NCBI GenBank assembly: GCA_007988745.1
Contig: BJUT01000013.1
Span: 18,430-82,429 of the forward strand
DNA: 64,000 bases
Reading direction: 5' to 3'
Origin: Pseudoalteromonas atlantica
GTDB lineage: Bacteria; Pseudomonadota; Gammaproteobacteria; Enterobacterales; Alteromonadaceae
A program made the position numbers and the translations under genes. Every line of letters starts with the position of its first letter. Within the stretch, counting starts at the first letter, position 1. Shown piece by piece: positions 19,270 through 28,465 of this stretch. The notes beneath the pieces are model-generated. The model had not been told where the DNA came from and did no database searches. It saw nothing but the letters and a program-made list of their open reading frames with translations.

Positions 19270-21004
19270 TTTTATTAGGCTATTAAAGCTTTGCCGCCCC
19301 CATTATAAAGCCATGCTACTGGGTACTTTTTTAGCGACGTTAACGGTACTTGCAAATGTGGGCTTATTAGCTATATCGGGGTGGTTTTTAGCCTCAATGG
19401 CGGCAGCAGGTATCGCAGGCGTACAAATGAACTACTTTACACCCGCAGGGACTATTCGATTTTTAGCGATTGTACGAACTGCATCACGCTATGGTGAGCG
19501 CTTAGTAACACATAACGCGACGTTTTTATTGCTTAGTGAAATACGCGTTAATATGTTTGCCACGCTAAGTAAGCTAAACAATGTAGATTTAGCAATGAGC
19601 CGCAGCGCCGATTTAGTTAACCGCTTACAAAATGACGTGGATGCGCTTGATAAGTTTTACTTAAACATATTACTGCCAATGCTGGTAGCGCTGTTGAGTG
19701 TGCCCATAATTATGGTGTTTATGGCGGCTTATAACGCCAATGTTGCGCTTATTTGTTTTATAGGCATTTTATTAATTGGTGTTGTTTTACCTGCGCTGTT
19801 AAGTGCTAAATTAAATAAAAATAGCCATAAAGAAACACAGCTCAGTGCACAACTTAGAGCAGAGCTTTCTGACACCCTAACCGGCCTTAGAGAGCTGAGT
19901 ATTTATCAGGCACGTGCTGGGCAAATTTCAAAATGTAATGAACTAAACGAGCAATATAACCAACAACTTTATAGTCGCCATAAAGCACTCGCAAATAGCG
20001 ACGGTTTAAGTTTGCTGGTTGTGCAGCTAGCTATGCTTGGCGCCATAGTCACTATTGTGCCTTTGGTTTACAGCGGCGCTATGGTAAATGTTGAGCTTGC
20101 TATGTTAAGCCTATTTGTATTGGCAAGCTTTGAAACTGTATTACTGTTGCCTAATGCATTTATAGAGCTGCCCAGTGTACTCAAAGCCGCTGAGCGACTA
20201 TTTACACTGGAAGATAAAGTCACAGCGCAAGAAGCTAATAGCGCTGAGTTAGTTGAGATGCAGTTTGATAAAAACAATACAACTTTGGCACTTAATAACA
20301 TTGGCTATAAATACCAAGAGCACAGTGCTTTAACTAATATCAGCTTTACCCTTAAAGCACAGCAAAAAGTAGCGATTGTAGGCAGAAGCGGCAGTGGTAA
20401 AAGCACCTTGGTTAATTTACTCACCGGGTTATGGCCTGTGCAGCAAGGCAGTATTAGGCTAAGCGATGAAAATAACGCAGCAGAACTCCACGCACTAAGC
20501 AGCAACACCCGCGCAAGCGTTATTAATATACTTGCGCAGCAGCATCATATTTTTGATGGCACATTAAGTGAAAACTTACGCTATGCAAAGCCAAGCGCCA
20601 CAAAAGAAGAAATGCTTGAAGCCATTAACCTTGCACAGCTAAAACCTTGGTTTAATGAGCTACAAGATGGATTAAAAACCCGTTTAGGCACAGGTGGGAG
20701 AAGTGTTTCTCAAGGCCAATCAAGGCGCATAGCTATTGCGCAAGCTTTATTACAAAACCCTGCCATTTTAGTACTTGATGAGCCTACAGAAGGGCTTGAT
20801 AACCAATCTAAGCAAACGGTAATGAGCGCTATTATGCAGGTAATGAGTAACGCAAGCGTACTTACCATTACCCACGACCCAGCTCTTTTAGCGCAAATGG
20901 ATAATATTATTTGGCTAGAAAATGGCAGCCTTGTAGCGCAAGGCACTCATAAAGAACTTAGCGAAACATATACCGATTATGTTGCCTTAACTACTCGGTT
21001 TTAA
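19262..21004 (+). CDS. cydC: CydDC ABC transporter subunit C
   Basis: The partner half-transporter. The start at 19262 (MTNFIRLLKLCRPHYKAM) is preferred: it follows AAGGAG by seven bases and overlaps the cydD stop, whereas a longer frame from 19202 would overlap cydD by 68 bases. This gives 580 residues (E. coli 573). After six membrane helices come Walker A GRSGSGKST, Walker B ILVLDEPTEGLD and a signature reading VSQGQSRR rather than LSGGQ, a departure that leaves one composite ATP site probably weaker. Last gene of the cyd operon; no ordinary terminator follows, only a fold-back repeat. Confidence 0.95.
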   Translation: MTNFIRLLKLCRPHYKAMLLGTFLATLTVLANVGLLAISGWFLASMAAAGIAGVQMNYFTPAGTIRFLAIVRTASRYGERLVTHNATFLLLSEIRVNMFATLSKLNNVDLAMSRSADLVNRLQNDVDALDKFYLNILLPMLVALLSVPIIMVFMAAYNANVALICFIGILLIGVVLPALLSAKLNKNSHKETQLSAQLRAELSDTLTGLRELSIYQARAGQISKCNELNEQYNQQLYSRHKALANSDGLSLLVVQLAMLGAIVTIVPLVYSGAMVNVELAMLSLFVLASFETVLLLPNAFIELPSVLKAAERLFTLEDKVTAQEANSAELVEMQFDKNNTTLALNNIGYKYQEHSALTNISFTLKAQQKVAIVGRSGSGKSTLVNLLTGLWPVQQGSIRLSDENNAAELHALSSNTRASVINILAQQHHIFDGTLSENLRYAKPSATKEEMLEAINLAQLKPWFNELQDGLKTRLGTGGRSVSQGQSRRIAIAQALLQNPAILVLDEPTEGLDNQSKQTVMSAIMQVMSNASVLTITHDPALLAQMDNIIWLENGSLVAQGTHKELSETYTDYVALTTRF

Positions 21005-21070
21005 ATAACTTGAACTCTGGTTAAGAGATTTACTACCCAACTGAATATTAATGAAACTTAATTCTGTTTT

Positions 21071-21187
21071 TCTCTAGCTAGAAATTTTAAGTGGAAACAA
21101 GGCGAATTTACGCGTCAATAGCTAGCCTATTGCAAGAAAATTCAACGCAGTTAGCGCTAAAAATAGCTGCTTGAGATAGATATATTA
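21071..21187 (+). repeat. Fold-back intergenic repeat, copy A
   Basis: About 115 bases, 67 bases after the cydC stop, are a diverged copy of the element at 35735-35853. Shared blocks include ACAAGGCGAATT/ACAAATCGAATT, ACGCG, TAGC-AGCCTATT, GCAAG and ATTCAAC, and a closing GAGATAGA/GGGATAGA. The ends are imperfect inverted repeats, and inside is a perfect 6-bp hairpin CAATAG-CTAGC-CTATTG. It sits between converging cydC and rlpA-like genes, where it could act as a 3' structure for cydC. Confidence 0.7.
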
Positions 21188-21200
21188 TCCAGAGACCAAG

Positions 21201-21587
21201 TTAATCATTTAAAACGCTGATTGATACATCTATAACGCCGACTTTAGGGTCGGCAATTTTTTTAAACATACCTAACGATAAATCAATAACCCGCCCTCTA
21301 ACGTACGGGCCTCTATCGTTTATTCTCACGATCACCGATTTGTTATTTGCCAAGTTTGTAACCTTCACTTTTGTACCAAAGGGTAATTCTAAATGCGCAG
21401 CAGTGGATGCGTTTTGACTAAATGTTTCGCCGTTTGCTGTTGTGCGACCATGGTATTTATTAGCGTAATAAGAGGCTTTACCTAACTGAGTACGCTCGCC
21501 ATTAGCAGAGGTAACGATAGGTTGGCTGCTACACGCAGCTAAAATTGATAAAAAACTGAGGGTAAAAATTAACTTAGTAAAAGACAT
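21201..21587 (-). CDS. Short RlpA-like lipoprotein
   Basis: A 128-residue lipoprotein: signal peptide with lipobox LAAC near residue 19, then the double-psi beta-barrel domain of the RlpA family with [39 protein letters not shown] and the end RVIDLSLG. The conserved aspartate of the DRGPY motif is present. RlpA family members are outer-membrane-anchored septal lytic transglycosylases or related enzymes. It lacks the C-terminal SPOR domain of full RlpA, so it would not be targeted to septal glycan that way. It has its own unit between cydC and lpxA. Confidence 0.87.
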   Translation of the reverse strand: MSFTKLIFTLSFLSILAACSSQPIVTSANGERTQLGKASYYANKYHGRTTANGETFSQNASTAAHLELPFGTKVKVTNLANNKSVIVRINDRGPYVRGRVIDLSLGMFKKIADPKVGVIDVSISVLND

Positions 21588-21672
21588 AGATGCGCTTTAA
21601 TTATAAAAATTCGCGCAAAGGTTAACCTTACGTGGCTGAGTGTGTACTGAATTAAAATATTTTATAGGCAAT

Positions 21673-21709
21673 AAAAAACCACCGGCGATTACTCTTAGGT
21701 GGTTTTTTT
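21673..21709 (-). terminator. Terminator after lpxA
   Basis: On the minus strand AAACCACC, a 14-base loop region, then GGTGGTTTTTT. It closes the long operon ending in lpxA. Confidence 0.7.
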
Positions 21710-21725
21710 AAAAAGCATAAGGCGC

Positions 21726-22496
21726 TTATCTTACGATACCGCGCTCAGAGCTTTTCACAAAATCAATCATAGTTTGTACTGCAGGGTACTTAGCGGCATC
21801 TTCACTTAGTGAGGCAATTGCTTCGTCTACACTTAAGCTCTTACGATAAAACGCTTTATAAGCACGGCGTACGGCCATAATTTCGTCGCTTTCAAAGCCA
21901 CGACGCTTCATACCTTCTTTATTGGTCGCTGCAGGGCCTGCTGGCATACCAATGGTGGTTACAAATGGCGGTACGTCTTTATTAACACCTGAGTACATGC
22001 CAATAAATGCGTGATCACCAATTTTACAAAATTGATGCACACCTGAGTTACCACCTAAAATAACCCAATCGCCTACATGCACGTGGCCTGCAACGCTTGC
22101 GTTATTAGCAAATATAACGTTATTACCAATTACGGCATCGTGAGCAACGTGGGTATACGCCATAAATAAGTTATTGCTACCAATTTTAGTCACACCTTGG
22201 TCTTGAATAGTACCACGGTGAATGGTTGCACACTCACGTATAACGTTGTTATCGCCCATAATAAGAGTGGTTGGTTCGTTGTTATATTTTTTGTCTTGGC
22301 AGGCTTCGCCTACTGACGCAAATTGAAAAATATGATTGCCAGAGCCAATAGTAGATGGCCCTTTAATAACAACGTGAGACTCAATAATACAGTCATCACC
22401 GATCACAACATCATTGCCAATATAGCTATATGGACCAACTGAGACATTGTTGCCTAGTTTAGCGCCAGGTTCGATTATTGCTGTAGAATGGATCAC
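21726..22496 (-). CDS. lpxA: UDP-N-acetylglucosamine acyltransferase
   Basis: First enzyme of lipid A synthesis; transfers 3-hydroxyacyl from ACP to UDP-GlcNAc. Left-handed beta-helix hexapeptide repeats fill the first 190 residues (IIEPGAKLGNNVSVGPY), with the catalytic histidine in MAYTHVAHDAVIGNN. I place the start at a GTG two bases after the fabZ stop, giving MIHSTAIIEPG and 256 residues (E. coli 262); an ATG at 22520 is open but would run 22 bases into fabZ and add an atypical MCEKRVLI. Here lpxA ends the operon: the usual next gene lpxB is elsewhere. Confidence 0.95.
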   Translation of the reverse strand: MIHSTAIIEPGAKLGNNVSVGPYSYIGNDVVIGDDCIIESHVVIKGPSTIGSGNHIFQFASVGEACQDKKYNNEPTTLIMGDNNVIRECATIHRGTIQDQGVTKIGSNNLFMAYTHVAHDAVIGNNVIFANNASVAGHVHVGDWVILGGNSGVHQFCKIGDHAFIGMYSGVNKDVPPFVTTIGMPAGPAATNKEGMKRRGFESDEIMAVRRAYKAFYRKSLSVDEAIASLSEDAAKYPAVQTMIDFVKSSERGIVR

Positions 22497-22498
22497 TA

Positions 22499-22975
22499 TT
22501 AAAACTCTCTTCTCGCACACATAATTTCGGCACTACATACAACCTTGCCGTCGACTCTTGCTTCAGCGGCAAATTTCCATATATTGCGACGCTCTTTTAA
22601 AAACTCTACATGCAAATGCATTGTATCGCCCGGTATAACTGGCTGTTTAAAACGTGCGTTATCTACTGCAGCAAATAAGTAAAGCTCGTTATCGCTACGG
22701 TTTTCTACTGTTTTAAATCCTAATAAACCGGTGGCTTGCGCCATGGCTTCTAATATTAGCACACCAGGGAAAATTGGCTGATTTGGAAAGTGACCAGTAA
22801 AAATAGGCTCGTTAACCGATACATTTTTAATCGCATGCAGTGACTCGCCAGGCGTAAAGTCAATTACACGATCAATTAAAAGCATCGGGTAGCGGTGTGG
22901 TAATAAACTTAAAATTTCTTGAATATCAAGGCTATTTAATTCGTTTGCCAAAATAGCATCCTTATTAGTGTTCAA
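22499..22975 (-). CDS. fabZ: 3-hydroxyacyl-ACP dehydratase FabZ
   Basis: Dehydrates 3-hydroxyacyl-ACP in fatty-acid elongation and competes with LpxA and LpxD for the same substrate. The 158-residue hot-dog protein has [14 protein letters not shown] and the active-site His62 in [11 protein letters not shown], with Glu76 in LEAMAQ. It starts two bases after lpxD and its stop is two bases before the lpxA GTG, so the lipid A and fatty acid steps are translated together. Confidence 0.96.
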   Translation of the reverse strand: MNTNKDAILANELNSLDIQEILSLLPHRYPMLLIDRVIDFTPGESLHAIKNVSVNEPIFTGHFPNQPIFPGVLILEAMAQATGLLGFKTVENRSDNELYLFAAVDNARFKQPVIPGDTMHLHVEFLKERRNIWKFAAEARVDGKVVCSAEIMCARREF

Positions 22976-22977
22976 CG

Positions 22978-24000
22978 TTATGACTTAGCCAATGCTTCAA
23001 GCGCTTTGAGACGTGATTTCATGTCTGAAAGATTACGCAAGTGGGCAATTGATTTACGCCATTCTTTATTAGTTGTATGGGGCATACCAGATGAGTAAAT
23101 ACCCGGCTCGGTGATCGATTTAGTCACCATACTCATGCCGGTAATTATAACACCATCACATACTGACATGTGACCATTAATTGCGGTCATGCCACCTATT
23201 TGGCAGTTTTTACCAATGGTTACACTACCTGCTAGTACAGTACAGCCTGCAATTGCAGTACCCGAGTTAACTTCAACGTTGTGTGCTATTTGACATTGGT
23301 TATCGATGATCACATTACTATGAATAATCGTGTTATCGAGTGCGCCACGGTCAATTGTTGTGCTTGCGCCCACTTCAACCTTGTCGCCGATAATCACAGA
23401 GCCTAGCTGAGGAATTTTAACCCACTGCCCGCGCTCGTTTGCATAGCCAAATCCGTCACTGCCAACCACACTGTTTGCTTGAAATAAACAATCAGCGCCA
23501 ATTTCAACATCGTGATAAATAGTCACACTCGGCCAAAGCTTTGTGCCAGAACCTATTTTAACACGTTCACCGATGAAACTGTTCGGACCAATTTGTGCGT
23601 TATCACCAATCACAGCACCGGCTTCTATAACTACATTTGCGCCAATGGCAGCACTTGCACTTACCGTTGCACTTGGGTGAATAGTCGCACTAGCGTGTAT
23701 ACCTTGCTGCGCCGCTTGCGGGGTTGTATCCATAAATTGTGCAAGCTTTGCGTAGCTCACATACGGATTTCCAACAATGATTTTTGCGCCACTAAAATAC
23801 GGTGCATCGGCTTCGCTAAGAATAACAGCACTGGCTTGTGTGGTTTCAAGCTGCGTACGATATTTTGAGTTCGCTAAAAATGCAATATGCCCAGAACGGG
23901 CATTTGCAAGTGTAGCTATTTTTGTAATTTCTAAAGCGCCATCACCTTGAAGTTCGGCGCCTAGAAGTTCCGCAATGTGCGAAAGCGTATAATTTTGCAT
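22978..24000 (-). CDS. lpxD: UDP-3-O-acylglucosamine N-acyltransferase
   Basis: Adds the N-linked hydroxyacyl chain in lipid A synthesis. From the ATG at 24000 ([21 protein letters not shown]) the protein is 340 residues, as in E. coli (341). A longer frame from 24033 would overlap skp by 26 bases and add 11 atypical residues. The N-terminal uridine-binding domain ends near residue 100, then come hexapeptide repeats with the catalytic histidine region [16 protein letters not shown], and a short helical C-terminus. Seven bases separate it from the skp stop. Confidence 0.95.
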   Translation of the reverse strand: MQNYTLSHIAELLGAELQGDGALEITKIATLANARSGHIAFLANSKYRTQLETTQASAVILSEADAPYFSGAKIIVGNPYVSYAKLAQFMDTTPQAAQQGIHASATIHPSATVSASAAIGANVVIEAGAVIGDNAQIGPNSFIGERVKIGSGTKLWPSVTIYHDVEIGADCLFQANSVVGSDGFGYANERGQWVKIPQLGSVIIGDKVEVGASTTIDRGALDNTIIHSNVIIDNQCQIAHNVEVNSGTAIAGCTVLAGSVTIGKNCQIGGMTAINGHMSVCDGVIITGMSMVTKSITEPGIYSSGMPHTTNKEWRKSIAHLRNLSDMKSRLKALEALAKS

Positions 24001-24007
24001 AGAGTGA

Positions 24008-24526
24008 TTATTTCTTACTAACTGCTGATACAACTTTGCTTGAAAGATCAGTTACTTCTTTAGGGTTAAAGTAAATAGTAGTGTCTTTAACTTTAACTTC
24101 ATCGAAGTCGCCATCTTTAGCAATTTCTTCAATTGTTTTAATAATTAAACCCTGAACTTTAGCAAGCTCTTGGTTTTGACGTGCTTTGATTTCTTGCTCT
24201 AAAGGACGACCTTTTTCAGCAAGGTTTTGTTGCATGCCTTGGATTTTATCACGTAGTGCATCTTTTTGAGCTTGGCTCATTGTAGTGCTTTCACGCTTAA
24301 ATTTTTCTGCTTCAAAGCGAATGTCGCCTTGTAGTTTTTCAAGCTCTTGACGACGCTCTGCAAACTCAGTTTGTAAAGACTGCTCAATTTTAGCCATTTG
24401 AGGAATTTGCTTGTAGATCTCTTGCATATCAACAATGCCTACTTTGTGGGCAAATGCACTTGCAGAGGTGCCCATCATCAATGTTGCTAACACGGCTACT
24501 GCTGTTGATTTAAATAATTTTTTCAC
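24008..24526 (-). CDS. skp: Periplasmic chaperone Skp/OmpH
   Basis: Periplasmic holdase for unfolded outer-membrane proteins. The 172-residue precursor has a clear signal peptide (MKKLFKSTAVAVLATLMMGT, cleaved after SAFA), then VGIVDMQEIYKQIPQMAK and a long charged coiled coil (about 45-125) forming the tentacles of the trimer. It lies between bamA and lpxD in the canonical order. Length and motif order are normal for the OmpH family. Confidence 0.95.
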   Translation of the reverse strand: MKKLFKSTAVAVLATLMMGTSASAFAHKVGIVDMQEIYKQIPQMAKIEQSLQTEFAERRQELEKLQGDIRFEAEKFKRESTTMSQAQKDALRDKIQGMQQNLAEKGRPLEQEIKARQNQELAKVQGLIIKTIEEIAKDGDFDEVKVKDTTIYFNPKEVTDLSSKVVSAVSKK

Positions 24527-24537
24527 AAAAAACTCCT

Positions 24538-27009
24538 TTAGAAAGTGTTACTAATATTAAAGCTGATGGTCTTTGTATCGTCATCTTCTTCTTTTTGCAA
24601 TGGATACGCAAAACTAATCAGCATTGGACCCATTGGAGAGATCCATTGTAAAGATAAACCGGTTGATACCCTAAAGCGCATTGGATCAGAGTAATCATCT
24701 AACTTAGCACGCTCATCTGGCGCTAAGTTTTGGAAACGGTCAACGTTAAATTCAGTATCCCATACGTTGGCAGCATCTACAAAGAAACTGGTACGTACAG
24801 AACTGGTGTTTTCTTCATCTAAGAACGGCGTAGGTACAATTAGCTCCATACCTGCAACCGCTTTTGCATTACCACCAATACGCCCTTGTGGTACTAAAAT
24901 ATCAAACTCATCAGAGCCACCGATGCTACCGGTTGTAGTACCATCAGCACCTGGCGTACCAGGGATTGATAAAGGAACACGTGATACAGCGCGCGGCAAT
25001 ATAGTATTACGGTCAAAGCCACGTAGTTCCATTTCCGTTATACGGAAGAACTCTTGGAATGGCAGAGTTTGCTCATAACCATTGGTTGACCCATAACCAT
25101 TACCGTAACCAAGCGCTGCACGTGTTGAGAACACCCAACGGTGGTCATTCGATATTGGCCAGTAAAAACGCGAATCGTAGTTCAGTTTAAAATACTGAAG
25201 ATCAGAGTTAGGCGTTGTGGCTGTTAAATTTAATGTTTGACGCGAACCCGCTGTTGGGAATAAACCACGGTTAACTGTGATACGCGACCAACCTACGCTT
25301 AGCTCATATTTAGTAAAGTCAAAGCCAGCATCTGGGTTTTCTTCATCTAAGAAGGTTTCGCGTAGTACGCGAGTTTGTTCGTACTCGGCAATTTCTGAAA
25401 GTTCTTCTTGAATCCAACGTACGCCAAAGTTAACACGGTTTACCGCATCAATTGGGAAACCAATATTGGTACCAATACCGTAACTTGTTGATTTATAATC
25501 TACTAGGCTAAATTTACTGGCATCGTAGTTGTTGTAAAAAATACTGCTGCCTTGCGATACACCATCTGGCGTAAAGTAAGGGTCGGTGTACGACAAGCTA
25601 ATGCTTTCAGAACCAGTAGAGGTATTTAAGTTTAAGCCAATTTGATTACCCGTACCTAAAAAGTTAGATTCGGTCACACCAATATTAAACTGAAGCCCTG
25701 CGTATGAGCCATACGCTAAGCCCGCGTTAAAGCTACCTGCCGATTGCTCTTTTACTGTAAAGTCTACGTCTACTTGGTCATCTACACCCGGTACTGGTAC
25801 TACGTTAAAATCAACAGTTTCCATGTACGGTAAACGTTGAATTTGCAGCTTTGAGCGCTCAAGATTTTGATTAGATAACCACGCACCTTCAAGTTGTGTC
25901 ATTTCGCGGCGAAGTACTTCATCAGCAGTATTTTGGTTACCACCAACGATGATACGACGTACGTACACACGCTTGCCCGGATTTACCGACAGCGTAAGTT
26001 GCACTTCTTGTTTTTCATCATCAATTTCTGGAATTGTGCGTACTTCGGCATTGGCATAACCAAAGCGCGCTAAGTAGCTTTTGATAAATTCTTCAGATGA
26101 GGTCACCACTGAGCCATTGTAAAGCTCGCCGGCGCGAAGTGGGATAACGCTTTTGATTAGCTCTTCTCGGCCGAGTAAATCACCGATAAAATCAAAGCCT
26201 TTCACTTTGTATTTTACACCTTCGGTGATATTTGCCGTTACATAAACCGATTCACGTTCAGGACTAACTGATACTTGAGTTGAATCAATATTAAAACGCA
26301 AATAACCACGGTCTAAATAAAAGCTACGAATTTTTTCTAAATCGCCTTCAATGGTTTGTTTTTGATAGCGATCGCTACCCATAAACTGCCACCAAGGTAA
26401 ATCTTGTTGCGACTCTGCAAGCTGAAGAAGCTCTTCGTTTGAAAAAAGTTCATTACCAACTAAGTTGATTTGACGAATAGAGGCTGCATCGCCCTCATCA
26501 AACTCGAGTCTCAATTTAACCCGGTTACGTGGCAGCTTAGTGATACTTATGTCCACTTTTGCATTGTATTTACCAATGCTGTGGAAAAACTCAACCAACC
26601 CTTTTTCGATATTATCGATAACGGTTTTATCAAGCGGTTCACCTTGGCGAATATCTTGCTGATCGAGTGATTCGTTAAGCTGCTCGTCTTTTATATCTTT
26701 ATTGCCTTCAAACTCAATAAAGCTAATAGTAGGACGCTCAGTCACTTTAAAAATAACGTTATTACCATCGCGTAACGCTTTGATGTTGTCAAAGTGACCT
26801 GAACGATAAAGTGACTTTATTGTTTTTGAAATCGTATAGTCATCAACGTTATCGCCCACATTGATAGGAACATGCGTTAGTGCTGCACCAAGTGCTACAC
26901 GTTGCAAACCTTCAATTTTTAAATCTTCAACAATAAAGGAGTTTTGGCCCAGGGCTGCAAAACTTGCACCCAATAAACTTGAAACTGCCAAATGTTTTTT
27001 TATAGCCAT
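24538..27009 (-). CDS. bamA: Outer membrane assembly factor BamA
   Basis: Central subunit of the BAM machine, which inserts beta-barrel proteins. I start at 27009 (MAIKKHLAVSSLLGASFAAL), which gives a normal signal peptide and follows AAAGGATAAAG; a frame from 27054 adds 15 polar residues in front of the signal. The 823-residue product has five POTRA repeats (about 20-425) and a 16-strand barrel, with the loop-6 motif RGF (ELRGFDRNTILP) and a C-terminal phenylalanine (NISNTF). It stands just after rseP. Confidence 0.96.
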   Translation of the reverse strand: MAIKKHLAVSSLLGASFAALGQNSFIVEDLKIEGLQRVALGAALTHVPINVGDNVDDYTISKTIKSLYRSGHFDNIKALRDGNNVIFKVTERPTISFIEFEGNKDIKDEQLNESLDQQDIRQGEPLDKTVIDNIEKGLVEFFHSIGKYNAKVDISITKLPRNRVKLRLEFDEGDAASIRQINLVGNELFSNEELLQLAESQQDLPWWQFMGSDRYQKQTIEGDLEKIRSFYLDRGYLRFNIDSTQVSVSPERESVYVTANITEGVKYKVKGFDFIGDLLGREELIKSVIPLRAGELYNGSVVTSSEEFIKSYLARFGYANAEVRTIPEIDDEKQEVQLTLSVNPGKRVYVRRIIVGGNQNTADEVLRREMTQLEGAWLSNQNLERSKLQIQRLPYMETVDFNVVPVPGVDDQVDVDFTVKEQSAGSFNAGLAYGSYAGLQFNIGVTESNFLGTGNQIGLNLNTSTGSESISLSYTDPYFTPDGVSQGSSIFYNNYDASKFSLVDYKSTSYGIGTNIGFPIDAVNRVNFGVRWIQEELSEIAEYEQTRVLRETFLDEENPDAGFDFTKYELSVGWSRITVNRGLFPTAGSRQTLNLTATTPNSDLQYFKLNYDSRFYWPISNDHRWVFSTRAALGYGNGYGSTNGYEQTLPFQEFFRITEMELRGFDRNTILPRAVSRVPLSIPGTPGADGTTTGSIGGSDEFDILVPQGRIGGNAKAVAGMELIVPTPFLDEENTSSVRTSFFVDAANVWDTEFNVDRFQNLAPDERAKLDDYSDPMRFRVSTGLSLQWISPMGPMLISFAYPLQKEEDDDTKTISFNISNTF

Positions 27010-27111
27010 TTTATTATCTTTATCCTTTACAACTGTATTACCGCTTAACATCAAAACTAATAATTAGTGATGCTTACAATCGTGTTCTAATTAGTAATTG
27101 TCACGCTGTAA

Positions 27112-28464
27112 CTACAAACGCGATACATCATTGAACAAAGCGAAACATGTTAAAAATATGAGCAACAAGGCGCCCACTTTAAAACCAAATTCTTGTGTCT
27201 TTTCAGAGACAGGCTTTTTACGGAAAAGTTCAATTATGTAATACATTAAGTGTCCACCATCAAGCACTGGCAGAGGTAATAAATTAAATACACCCAAGTT
27301 AACGCTTATTAGCGCTAAAAAGCTTAAAAAAGCGACTAGCCCGTAGCTTACGCTAGTTCCTGCACCAACTGCAATGCCCACAGGGCCACTTAAATTTTTA
27401 ACCGAAACCTGACCTGTAATTAAATTACCAATCATGTCAAAGCTAAGCGTTATAAGGCGCCAGGTCTCTTGGGTACCACGAACAATACTATCAAGCGGAC
27501 CAAAGCTTCGGGTTTCAACATAGCCATCAGGCCAAGGTTGAACAACCGGCGCAACACCTAAAAACCCTTGTTCAATACCGTGCTCATTAATGCGCGATTT
27601 AGGCGTTACTGTTACGCTATTCATACTATCTTGTCTTTTTACACTAAATTGTAAAGATTTGTTAGCCGATTGCGTAATAAGATTAACTAATTGCTGCCAA
27701 TCGCTTATTGTTTCACCATTTACAGCGATAATCGTATCGTTAACCTGCAAATTAGCCAGTTCGGCTGCTGAATTTTTAGTAATAGCCGCAATGGTTAATG
27801 TGGCTTGCGGTCTAAATGGTACAATACCTAACGAACTCAGTGGCGGCACGTCTTGTTGATCGAGCTTCCAACCCTCTACGTTAAGCATTTTTGTTTGCTC
27901 TTGGTAGTTTTCATTACGCACTACTACGGGCACGCTTTGCTCACCTAAGCTCGACATAAGTGCAAAAGTTGCATCTTGCCAGGTGGCAATCGTGTCATCA
28001 CCAATTTTAATAATTTGTTCAGAGGGCATAATGCCCGCCTGCTCTGCTCTGCTACCTTCGGTAATACTACCCACTACAGGTTTTACCGATTGCACGCCCA
28101 CCATGTACATAGCCGCCAGCGCTACAATAGCAAATAAAAAATTAGCCAGCGGGCCGGCTGCCACTATGGCTATACGGGCCTGAACCGATTTAGCGTTAAA
28201 TGACAAATGGCGCTCATTCTCAGGCACTTCATCCACGCGTTCATCAAGCATTTTAACGTAGCCACCCAGCGGAATAGCGGCAATTACGTATTCTGTATTG
28301 TATTTATCGTGCCACTTTAAAAGCGGTTTACCAAAACCAATCGAAAAGCGCAGCACTTTAACACCCATTTTACGGGCCACCCAAAAGTGCCCATATTCAT
28401 GAATAGCAACTAAAATGCCCAGCGCTAAAATAAACGAGCCAAGATTCCAAAAAAAATCTAACAT
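27112..28464 (-). CDS. rseP: Site-2 protease RseP
   Basis: Intramembrane zinc metalloprotease that completes cleavage of the anti-sigmaE factor RseA in the envelope-stress response. The 450-residue protein (E. coli 450) has HEYGH at residues 22-26, two PDZ domains (about 115-290) with GIMPSEQIIKIGD and LQVNDTIIAVNGE, and the second zinc motif NLLPLPVLDGGHL. It lies one base after the dxr stop, within cdsA-dxr-rseP-bamA. Confidence 0.96.
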   Translation of the reverse strand: MLDFFWNLGSFILALGILVAIHEYGHFWVARKMGVKVLRFSIGFGKPLLKWHDKYNTEYVIAAIPLGGYVKMLDERVDEVPENERHLSFNAKSVQARIAIVAAGPLANFLFAIVALAAMYMVGVQSVKPVVGSITEGSRAEQAGIMPSEQIIKIGDDTIATWQDATFALMSSLGEQSVPVVVRNENYQEQTKMLNVEGWKLDQQDVPPLSSLGIVPFRPQATLTIAAITKNSAAELANLQVNDTIIAVNGETISDWQQLVNLITQSANKSLQFSVKRQDSMNSVTVTPKSRINEHGIEQGFLGVAPVVQPWPDGYVETRSFGPLDSIVRGTQETWRLITLSFDMIGNLITGQVSVKNLSGPVGIAVGAGTSVSYGLVAFLSFLALISVNLGVFNLLPLPVLDGGHLMYYIIELFRKKPVSEKTQEFGFKVGALLLIFLTCFALFNDVSRL

Positions 28465-28465
28465 A

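Noticed and set aside
27010-27111. SigmaE promoter in front of bamA
   Set aside because: A GAACACG word is present but the -10 part and spacing do not fit the GAACTT/TCTGA pattern well enough.
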